38,894 nucleotides of DNA from an uncultured Clostridium sp. (GTDB lineage: Bacteria > Bacillota > Clostridia > TANB77 > CAG-508): the NCBI GenBank assembly GCA_945919455.1, contig CAMEJH010000009.1, positions 1-38,894 of the forward strand, read 5' to 3'. The translations under genes and the position numbers were made by a program. Shown here in pieces: positions 32,751 through 38,894 of this stretch (within the stretch, counting starts at the first letter, position 1; each line of letters opens with the position of its first letter). The notes beneath the pieces are model-generated. The model did not search any database. It saw only the letters and a program-made list of their open reading frames with translations, and was not told the origin of the DNA.

Positions 32751-34247
32751 TTTGATCACCTAATTTCCTAGCATTGTTTTCATTAGTAAGTTTTTGAATA
32801 TTTTGCATATATTCTACATTTTGATAATTAGATTTTTTATTTATTTGCTTATTGCTACCTTTATAACTACTAAAATCACCTTCAGCCATTTTAGCACCAA
32901 CACTTAAATATGTTTTTGTTGCTTTAAATCCTGTTTTTGCAACTTTACCAACTACTGATTTTGGAGTATTTTTTGTTCCATTTGAAATATTTTCTATATT
33001 TTTTCCATTAGATGTAGGAATTGAAATATTATTAGCATTTGTGTTTGTATTTTCTTTTGGTAAGACTGTTCTAATAGGATTTACATTTCCATTGTAGTCT
33101 TTTTCAGGGCTTAAATTCATTGATGGATTTACAACTGATTTTGCTCTATCAATAAAACCTTTTAAACCACCATTATTGCCATTGTTACTATTATTGTTTG
33201 ATGATGGAGTATTAAATTGTTCTTTTATAGCACCTAAACCGAATCCAAGCATAGCACCCATACCAACTACACGATTTGTCATTTGTTCATTATCTACACC
33301 TGCAATTCTACTAGTTAAGTTTTGGAAACAATTTTGCAAAGCATCTGCTAAGGGTAAAATCATCATAGCCCATATTAAAGAAACTGCCCAGCCACCACCA
33401 GATGGCAAGAATGCAAGATATATAAGGAATAAGAAACAATATATAAATTGCATAAATATATTCATTATAATTTGACCAGCCCATATACTTGCTGCTGTTA
33501 CATTTTTATTTATAATCCAAAGTCCAGCTGCAACTGGTGTAAATATAGCAAATATGATAATTGTAAATTGTCTAACAATAAATTTTATATTTAGTTTTAC
33601 AAATAAATATATAAACATTGCAATTACAAGAGCAGTTGCGATTGCATTTCCTGTTGAAATGGATGTAAGCATACTTTCTCCTAATTTATCACCTAAACTA
33701 GCATTATCTGAAGCATTAAGTATTAAATACACCATACTATTATTCAAAAATAGCATAAGTCGTATAAATATAGGAGCAAGAGCAATCGCTACACCACCAA
33801 AACAGAGTCTCATTAAACTTTCTTTTGCTTCATTTTTTCTAGCAGTATTCATACCAGCCACTATAATTTTATAGCCAAGAATAAATACCGCAATTAAAAT
33901 CAGACTTCCAGAAATAGCTGAAAATATACCATACCATTTCATTGTTTTATTCCACAAATCAGGAGTAAACGGGGATAAACTATCATTTAATTTATTACCA
34001 TTAAAAATTAAATCATCATAATCTTTGAATCCTACATTAGAATCTTCACCGAGTTGTAAAATCAAATACTGTCTGTGCTAGGCCACCGAATACATTCAGC
34101 AATTATTTTTTCAAATAGTGATCCATCTTCTTTTTTTACCTGTTCTTTTAAATTAACTTTATCTTCTTTGTCAGCAGCAAAGCAAATAGGGGATACTAAC
34201 ATAAAAATCATAATTACAATAAAAATACTTTTAATTATTTTTTTCAT
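32734..34247 (-). CDS. virB6: VirB6/TrbL-like channel protein with two CGG +1 sites
   Basis: ATG 34247 (RBS AAGGAGGTC) begins a signal-like segment MKKIIKSIFIVIMIFMLVSP. The frame shifts at ATT-CGG-TGG (complement 34086-34088) and ACT-CGG-TGA (34049-34051), giving ECIGGLAQ and TTGEDSNV with Gly54 and Gly66. Corrected length is 503 residues (1514 nt minus 2 = 504 codons). Six or more membrane spans follow (ISGSLILIAVFILGYKIIVAG, then further segments to ~300), then a hydrophilic Asn/Lys/Ser-rich tail. This matches the polytopic VirB6 type of Gram-positive T4SS. Uncorrected, the leader peptide and the polytopic part would be separate frames. Confidence 0.85.
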
Positions 34248-34263
34248 TGCTATTGACCTCCTT

Positions 34264-36095
34264 TTAAGTAAATACAAACTGTTTTTCATAGTCTGTAATT
34301 ACAAATTTTATTGCTGTAACACTATTATTTAAGCTAATTACACATTCACCAGGATTAGCTGTTGTTAAAAAGTTTTTTGTTCCTTCAGACAAATTAAAAA
34401 AGTCCACAACCTCATCTACTGATCCAGGACTTTGCTTAAATAAATATCTAGTTGAACATATATTGATAATAGTTTTACCGTTCTTCACATGATAAGAATT
34501 CATCAATAAACTGACTTCCGTATGAATAATGGAACATTGTACTTACGACCGTCTACGAGCTACATTTACTAAAAACTCTGCTGATTCTTGAAACTTTAAG
34601 AATAACCAAGCTTCATCACAAACTATTATCTTTTGTTTTTCTCTATTCTTTAGTACGAACTTTTGCCATACCCAAGTTAAAATTACATAAGAAGCATATA
34701 ACTTTGTAAAGTCATCTTTTATATCACTCATATCAAATGTAACAATCTCTGCATCTGAAGTAATTTTACTTTCACAATCAAATATTCCAAGAGAGTTACC
34801 CCTTAAAAATGGAACTAAAAGCTCAGATAGTTCTTCACATTTACCACGATCTTTTAATTTCTTTTGAAAGTCTGAAAGCGTAGGCATTTTCTTTGGTATT
34901 CTTCCAACAGCATATTTGCCATTATCAAGTTTTCCACCTTTTTTCTCAAAAAGTGAATTGACATCTGATGTAATTCCGTTTCTCTGCATATAACTGATTA
35001 ACTATTATCTCAATTTCTGTAATCTCTGTTCCGTTTAGAGTTCTACCCTGATAATTTCTACAAATTGTACCAAGCAGACCTCTTATTTCTGCAACTTTAT
35101 CAAGTATATTTAAAAATTGTTTATTGCCTTTTGTATCAGGTTCTAACTCAAAGGGATTTATTCCAGCAGATTCGCCTTGCCTAATCTTTATTACTTTACC
35201 ACCAAGCATTTTAGTAAGCCCAGTATATTCACCTTCCACATCTATAAAGAATGCTCCGCAACCTGTTGTCGCTATATTTCTTGCTGTTAATGTTTTCAAT
35301 GCTACTGATTTTCCACCACCAGAAGTACCGACAAATAAATACATGTGGGTTTGGTAGTGCTGGTGGGCCGAATAAATGTATCTACATATATAGGAGCATT
35401 TGTGAACATATTTCTTCCTATAAAAATTCCTTTATCGTGCGACAAGTTAGGATTTGAAATAGGAATTAATGTTGCAATACCACCGAGCCACCATATTTCT
35501 TTCATAACCTGCTATCGGTACTTCTCCGAATAGGAAGCATTGTTTTTAATCCTTCTAACTGTCTAAATGTTAGAGTTCTTATCATGGCAGTTTTCTTATT
35601 TAATTCACTATCTAATATTTTTGTTTTCTCATTTAGTTCATATAAACTCTCTGCATTTAAAGTAATAAAAATAGTAGCAAAAAATAACTTATCCTGGTTT
35701 GTTTGGATCAGCATTCTTAAATCTTCAAGATCATTAATCTGTTTTTCTAATACTGGAAGATGCAAAATATTGCCTTGTTTTGAGTATGTTGCATACTCTG
35801 ATTGACTTTGTACTAGTTTTTTAGTTAATTGATTTATAACATTACCATTTGAAGATGGCTCTATTTTGACAGAAATGTTTATATTTCCAATACTAAATAA
35901 ATCATCTAGCCAACTGATCCATGTTTGTTCTGGATATACAGTCATTGCAAATATACGAGAATATTTATTATATCCTAATGTTAAATAGTCTTTTCTCTCT
36001 TGCAGTTCTTCAGGTAGTAATAAGTCAGCCATTGTTGGAATGTTATTAAATATATCAATGTCTTTCTTCTTTTCTTTTTTGTTTTTTACCAACAT
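34264..36095 (-). CDS. virB4: VirB4 ATPase with eight CGG +1 sites
   Basis: With one base skipped at each in-frame CGG (complements of 35526-35528, 35483-35485, 35368-35370, 35328-35330, 34976-34978, 34549-34551, 34518-34520, 34478-34480) the gene reads straight through to 607 residues (1832 nt minus 8 = 608 codons). It then shows the whole VirB4 plan: LEGLKTMLPIGEVP, FIGRNMFTNAP, Walker A GTSGGGKS (255-262), FFIDVEGEY, GINPFELEP, Walker B KIIVCDEAWLFL, VARRGRKY, and LFIGSQF. Shift sites give Gly190, 204, 242, 255 (first Gly of Walker A), 372, 514 (RRGRK), 524 and 537. It powers pilus and channel assembly. Unshifted, the Walker A region could not be joined to either half. RBS AAGGAGGT precedes ATG 36095. 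Confidence 0.92.
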
Positions 36096-36789
36096 ATAAG
36101 TTTTTACCTCCTTCCTTTAAAGGACTAATGTTAAGAGCAGCATTTTTATTTAGTTCTCTATATATTAAATTGTAAAGATCATCTTCAGAAAGTGTCTCAC
36201 AAACAATTTTTGCACGAAGCAAATTTCCCTTAAATGAATTAGATTTTCTTTCCAACTCTTGAACTGCATTTTCATATAATCCATCATAAGAAATAATTGC
36301 ATAATTCTTTACTACTGAAATTGTACGATTTTCCATTAAATTCTCTAAATATTCAATTAAATACCCTTTATAATCTTGTATTTTAGGATTTTTAGTTTTG
36401 TTTTGCTTAATTAGAGTTATTATTTTACTTGTGTCTATAAATTCTGTTGTAGAAAAGAATTGTACTGGATAATCTATTGCTAATGCTGTTTGTATTAAAA
36501 TACTTTCTATTGAATCTTGCTCTTGATTAGAAAGCATATTATAGTCTATATTCCCAAGTTTTATAACATAAGAATATCTATTGCCAAGAGAAATCATATT
36601 ATCTTTTATTTTAAATTCAAGTAAATCTTCTAACTGCTTTTTAGTTTTCTTTTTACCTTTTGGTTGATTTTCAATAGGAGAACTTTGTTTTATTTTTGAA
36701 TTTGCATTTTTCTTTTTATAATTCAAATAAATTACTGTTCCAATTATAAAGGCAAGAGTAAGCACTAAAAATACTATCATTAAAACCAT
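36055..36789 (-). CDS. T4SS membrane protein upstream of VirB4
   Basis: 244 residues from ATG 36789, eight nt after GGAGG; a GTG at 36798 abuts the RBS. One N-terminal span (VLMIVFLVLTLAFIIGTVIYL) and a Lys-rich linker precede a soluble domain (YSYVIKLGNIDYNMLSNQEQ, ALAIDYPVQFFSTTEFIDT, TISVVKNYAIISYDG). That domain resembles the N-terminal part of VirB4-type proteins and the TraC-like proteins encoded beside PrgI in Gram-positive systems. It overlaps virB4 by 41 nt and prgI by 10 nt, so stoichiometric co-translation is likely. Confidence 0.65.
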   Translation of the reverse strand: MVLMIVFLVLTLAFIIGTVIYLNYKKKNANSKIKQSSPIENQPKGKKKTKKQLEDLLEFKIKDNMISLGNRYSYVIKLGNIDYNMLSNQEQDSIESILIQTALAIDYPVQFFSTTEFIDTSKIITLIKQNKTKNPKIQDYKGYLIEYLENLMENRTISVVKNYAIISYDGLYENAVQELERKSNSFKGNLLRAKIVCETLSEDDLYNLIYRELNKNAALNISPLKEGGKNLYVGKKQKRKEERH

Positions 36790-37076
36790 GTGCCACACCT
36801 CCTGTAAACGAAGTTCTTTTTGCGAAATAGATATTTAATCGCATAAAAAAAGAACTTATCAAAGTTCTGCTCACCAATTTTTAAAAAGCTACATAGTAAA
36901 AAGAAAGTAGATATAGCAATTACAATAATCATTGTTAATATTTTGGGTATAGGGGTTGCAAATAATGCTAAACTTGATGCTGCAAGCATTAAATAAGTTA
37001 CTTGTCTTAAACTTAAATAACCTCCAAATATTTTTTCTTCCCTTTTCATATCAAAGGGGACTTTAAACACTCTCAT
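36780..37076 (-). CDS. PrgI-family (VirB3-like) T4SS protein
   Basis: 98 residues. It starts RVFKVPFDMKREEKIFGGYLSLRQ, the PrgI-family opening, followed by two membrane spans (VTYLMLAASSLALFATPIP and ILTMIIVIAISTFFLLCSFL) and a basic tail. PrgI proteins occupy the VirB3 place next to VirB4. RBS GGAGGCGAC before ATG. Confidence 0.85.
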   Translation of the reverse strand: MRVFKVPFDMKREEKIFGGYLSLRQVTYLMLAASSLALFATPIPKILTMIIVIAISTFFLLCSFLKIGEQNFDKFFFYAIKYLFRKKNFVYRRCGTWF

Positions 37077-37087
37077 ATTGTCGCCTC

Positions 37088-37468
37088 CTAACCACCAAGT
37101 AAACTACCTGTGTTGTTTGTAGCAACATTTACAATAATTCCAGCAATAATTAAACTAGCCCCAAGTATTACACCACCACCACATATCCAAGCAAGTGAGC
37201 CTATTGATTCGGATCTTTTTTGTGGGTTATTAGAATTTGCTATCATTTTTAGTGCTGCAACGACAATACTTGCAAATATTAAAACTCCACCAAGTGGCAT
37301 AGCAATACTTGTTATTACTCTTTTGATATTGTCTGTTGCTGTTTGAACTTCAGCTGTACCAATAGATTCAGCAAAAACTTGACTTGCTTGCATTGCAAAT
37401 AACATAGCAGTTGTTCCTGCCATAGATAATTTTGGAATTATCTGTTTTTTCCTTTTAGATAAATTCAT
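37088..37468 (-). CDS. VirB2/TrbC-like pilin or channel subunit
   Basis: 126 residues. A leader (KLSMAGTTAMLFAMQASQVFA) with a cleavage-like site is followed by two hydrophobic helices (VITSIAMPLGGVLIFASIVVAALKM and GSLAWICGGGVILGASLIIAGIIV) separated by a short polar loop NSNNPQKRSES. This is the VirB2/TrbC pattern. The RBS AAAAGGAG is inside a 10-bp hairpin (see 37481-37517), so translation may be gated. Confidence 0.8.
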   Translation of the reverse strand: MNLSKRKKQIIPKLSMAGTTAMLFAMQASQVFAESIGTAEVQTATDNIKRVITSIAMPLGGVLIFASIVVAALKMIANSNNPQKRSESIGSLAWICGGGVILGASLIIAGIIVNVATNNTGSLLGG

Positions 37469-37480
37469 AACTTATCAACT

Positions 37481-37517
37481 CCTTTTACGATTGATTTGAA
37501 AGGCTTTTCGTAAAAGG
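37481..37517 (-). promoter_or_regulatory. RBS-sequestering hairpin before the pilin gene
   Basis: CCTTTTACGA (37481-37490) and TCGTAAAAGG (37508-37517) are perfect 10-bp inverted arms around a 17-nt loop. On the minus strand the 3' arm ends in AAAAGG, the main part of the pilin RBS. The stem could block initiation or, as a terminator-like structure, reduce readthrough. Confidence 0.7.
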
Positions 37518-37531
37518 TTGCACTATTTTTC

Positions 37532-37780
37532 TTATGTCATATTTTTAAAATGTACGAAGATATAGGGAAGTGATAAAAAAAATACACTACCTAATATTAA
37601 ACTGGGTACTGCAATTAAAAATTTTGACTTTATCTTTTGTGATTTTATCAAACACCCTATTGCAAGCATTATTAAGGAAAATATAAGTAATATTGTGAGT
37701 ATAATTACTATAACCTTAAAACTTACAAAAAAGATGGAAGATACAATATTTTCAAAGTTATCTATATAATCAGTAGGCAT
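37532..37780 (-). CDS. Small membrane protein of the T4SS operon
   Basis: 82 residues with two spans (VIVIILTILLIFSLIMLAIGCLI and FLIAVPSLILGSVFFLSLPYI) separated by a short basic loop. RBS AAAGGAGTTG before ATG. No family assigned; position first in the channel operon is common for small T4SS membrane proteins. Confidence 0.6.
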   Translation of the reverse strand: MPTDYIDNFENIVSSIFFVSFKVIVIILTILLIFSLIMLAIGCLIKSQKIKSKFLIAVPSLILGSVFFLSLPYIFVHFKNMT

Positions 37781-37793
37781 ATAATCAACTCCT

Positions 37794-38492
37794 TTATGTG
37801 CTATTGTTGGTATATTTATTGATAATAGTTCGTTTATAATAATTGAGTAAATCGTTAGGTGAATGTTCTTGTGCTAAAACATATAGGTTTATTAAAGATT
37901 CTCTTTTGACTTGTGATAGTAAATTATTAAAATTGCTGTTATAGATGTCATAGAGAATATATATAATTTCCTTTAACATTTGAACTTTATCTTTTTGCAT
38001 AATATTCAAAATTTCTTCTGTATATAGAAATTCCAAACGATCCAAAATATCATAAAAATTTTTAGGTATTTTGTTGCTATTACTTATTATAAAATTAAAT
38101 AAATCATCTATATTAGAATTTATATTATTATCCTGTACTTTTTTGTATATAGGGTATGTACTTTTAAATATATAGGGGTATGTATTTTTTTGTACATAGG
38201 GAGTGTCATTTATATAAATTCTTCTTTCTTTAATTTCTTTGTTAGTATCTCTGATCAATTCTATATATACATATTCTAACTTTTCTAAATGAGAAATCCA
38301 TTGCGATACAGTATGAATCGTTACATCATACAAATTTGCAAAGTATTTATTACTAGCAAAACAATATCCCATTCTATTGGTTAAAGAAGTAATCTCACTA
38401 TATATTAACTTTTCTGCTGGTTTTAATCTGTTATCATACCTAACCGTAGCCGGTATGACTGAATAATAACTAATTTGATTTTCTTCATTCAC
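37794..38492 (-). CDS. HTH_36-type protein, candidate replication initiator or transfer regulator
   Basis: 232 residues from GTG 38492, RBS AAGGAGG. The N-terminal ~100 residues show the pattern typical of HTH_36/RepA_N-like proteins of Gram-positive plasmids and ICEs: YSVIPATVRYDNRLKPAEKLIYSEI, then a helix-turn-helix (ASNKYFANLYDVTIHTVSQWISHL) and a wing EYVYIELIRD...RRIYIND. The remainder is helical. Seven phased GTTCTAAA repeats lie upstream (38659-38741), as would suit an initiator with iterons or an autoregulated repressor. Initiation and regulation cannot be separated on sequence alone. Confidence 0.7.
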   Translation of the reverse strand: MNEENQISYYSVIPATVRYDNRLKPAEKLIYSEITSLTNRMGYCFASNKYFANLYDVTIHTVSQWISHLEKLEYVYIELIRDTNKEIKERRIYINDTPYVQKNTYPYIFKSTYPIYKKVQDNNINSNIDDLFNFIISNSNKIPKNFYDILDRLEFLYTEEILNIMQKDKVQMLKEIIYILYDIYNSNFNNLLSQVKRESLINLYVLAQEHSPNDLLNYYKRTIINKYTNNST

Positions 38493-38503
38493 TTTTAACC
38501 TCC

Positions 38504-38608
38504 TTATTTTTCAATATGTTCATCTGCTTTTTTACCACAGATAATTAGTGCATATAAAAAGAGGCTAACATTAGCCCCTATAAATAATCCTAAAATAAAT
38601 TGTAACAT
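38504..38608 (-). CDS. Tiny membrane protein (DUF3789-like)
   Basis: 34 residues, MLQFILGLFIGANVSLFLYA then LIICGKKADEHIEK: one span and a charged C terminus. This is the pattern of small DUF3789-type proteins that accompany HTH initiator genes in clostridial ICEs. RBS GGGAG ten nt upstream. It ends 12 nt before the HTH gene start, so they are co-transcribed. Confidence 0.6.
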   Translation of the reverse strand: MLQFILGLFIGANVSLFLYALIICGKKADEHIEK

Positions 38609-38632
38609 TTTTATTCAACTCCCATAAGATAT

Positions 38633-38638
38633 ATTATA
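38633..38638 (-). promoter_or_regulatory. -10 box of the transfer operon
   Basis: TATAAT on the minus strand preceded by TG one base away (extended -10). There is no good -35; the first GTTCTAAA repeat begins 20 nt further upstream, so the promoter may depend on a protein bound to the array. Confidence 0.45.
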
Positions 38639-38658
38639 CATATTAGATAGATTATCTA

Positions 38659-38741
38659 GTTCTAAAAAGTTCTAAAATGTTCTAAAACGAATTTTTTGAG
38701 TTCTAAATGAATTCTAAAATAGTTCTAAAACAGTTCTAAAA
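38659..38741. repeat. Seven helically phased GTTCTAAA repeats (iterons or operator array)
   Basis: Copies of (G/A)TTCTAAA start at 38659, 38669, 38679, 38700, 38711, 38722 and 38733. Spacing is 10, 10, 21, 11, 11, 11 nt, i.e. all on one face of the helix. They lie between the HTH-protein operon promoter and a divergent candidate promoter. Such arrays are typical of plasmid iterons and of cooperative operators. Confidence 0.8.
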
Positions 38742-38792
38742 AACTTATTTTTTAAATAAAATCTATTAAATCATTTTTTGCCTAGCAAAATA

Positions 38793-38857
38793 TTGACTTT
38801 TTACTGAATTTGTAGTATATTTGAGTGGTACAAAATGATGCTAAATAACATTATTTA
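38793..38857 (+). promoter_or_regulatory. Divergent promoter and palindrome at the right edge
   Basis: TTGACT (38793-38798) and TATATT (38816-38821) are 17 nt apart on the plus strand. A palindrome TAAATAA-CA-TTATTTA (38842-38857), flanked by direct ATGATG repeats (38835-38840, 38858-38863), follows the start region. AGGAG at 38873-38877 hints at a plus-strand gene beginning at or beyond the edge. Confidence 0.5.
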
Positions 38858-38894
38858 ATGATGTAAGAACATAGGAGCGTATCTTTGCCAAGGT

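Noticed and set aside
6353..35528. Systematic sequencing or assembly error (C inserted before GG)
   Set aside because: An error at GG would also hit Trp codons, codon-spanning GG and the antisense strand. I found only sense-strand, codon-phased cases next to many untouched GG dinucleotides. It cannot be fully excluded without raw reads.
6353..35528. CGG reassigned to another amino acid as a normal triplet
   Set aside because: A triplet reassignment would not change frame; downstream sequence only matches the protein families after a +1 shift.
6182..36095. Six broken genes interpreted as pseudogenes
   Set aside because: Decay would give varied indels, stops and missense changes. Here every lesion is an extra C before a Gly codon at CGG, the corrected proteins retain all motifs, and overlapping-gene spacing and RBSs are intact.
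38659..38741. CRISPR array
   Set aside because: Repeat unit is 8-9 nt with 1-3-nt gaps, no spacers of useful length and no cas genes.
1..38894. tRNA genes able to explain the decoding
   Set aside because: No tRNA cloverleaf was recognised by eye on either strand, so a decoding tRNA, if any, is encoded elsewhere. A tRNA-finder run is needed to be certain.
1..38894. Relaxase or integrase gene
   Set aside because: No HUH motif set, tyrosine or serine recombinase pattern was found; these must lie outside the window if the element is self-transmissible.

Overview
The window is very AT-rich, dense with AAAGGAG-type ribosome binding sites, and looks like part of an integrative/conjugative element or conjugative plasmid of an uncultured low-GC Bacillota (clostridial) gut-type bacterium. 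The supporting families are PcfJ/PcfK, DUF3846, DUF2786, ArdC, SpoVG, a Gram-positive VirB/VirD4 secretion system, a class D sortase and a large Cna-B adhesin. No relaxase, integrase, tRNA or rRNA gene was recognised, so the element continues beyond both edges.

Layout. (1) 1-9583, plus strand: a DNA-processing and establishment operon. It holds the tail of an SMC/ABC-like ATPase, DUF3846, two ribosomal-protein-S6-like proteins followed directly by SSB, DUF2786, PcfK/PcfJ, an ArdC-like antirestriction protein, a DNA methyltransferase and a CHC2 zinc-finger primase-like protein. (2) 9.6-19.9 kb: cargo and regulation. It holds a membrane-anchored XRE regulator and a protein sharing its ectodomain, an ECF sigma/anti-sigma pair, a GC-richer secreted protein, a Spo0A-like regulator divergent from an ABC exporter, two XRE repressors with candidate operators, a Spo0E-like protein and a free-standing RNA polymerase alpha-CTD-like protein. 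(3) 20.0-38.6 kb, minus strand: the transfer operon, read right to left. It runs HTH initiator-like protein, pilin, PrgI, VirB4, VirB6, M23 hydrolase, receiver-like protein, sortase, adhesin, SpoVG, RusA-like, winged-helix protein, VirD4, S1-like protein. A helically phased GTTCTAAA array lies at the right edge.

The main observation is a decoding anomaly. Six genes (ardC-like, primase, virD4, M23 hydrolase, virB6, virB4) look shattered by frameshifts. Every break is an in-frame CGG codon at which the frame must move +1, so that C-GGN is read as glycine. There are 22 such sites, 3 on the plus strand and 19 on the minus strand, always on the sense strand and always exactly before a Gly codon. 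Skipping one base at each restores full-length proteins whose lengths divide exactly by three, and many of the restored glycines lie in P-loops, Walker regions, zinc knuckles or next to metal ligands. I found no in-frame CGG anywhere in the window that reads as ordinary arginine. This fits a non-standard decoding rule (CGG unassigned with +1 shift, or CGGN read as a quadruplet glycine codon) and does not fit random decay or random sequencing error. A known parallel is the mitochondrial cox1 gene of Perkinsus, where the frame shifts at all AGG and CCC codons.

The element also carries several imitations of host machinery: S6-like proteins in a copied rpsF-ssb arrangement, an S1-like protein, an alpha-CTD-like protein, and sporulation-pathway relatives (Spo0A-like, Spo0E-like, SpoVG). 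Whether any of them affects the unusual decoding cannot be decided from this sequence.
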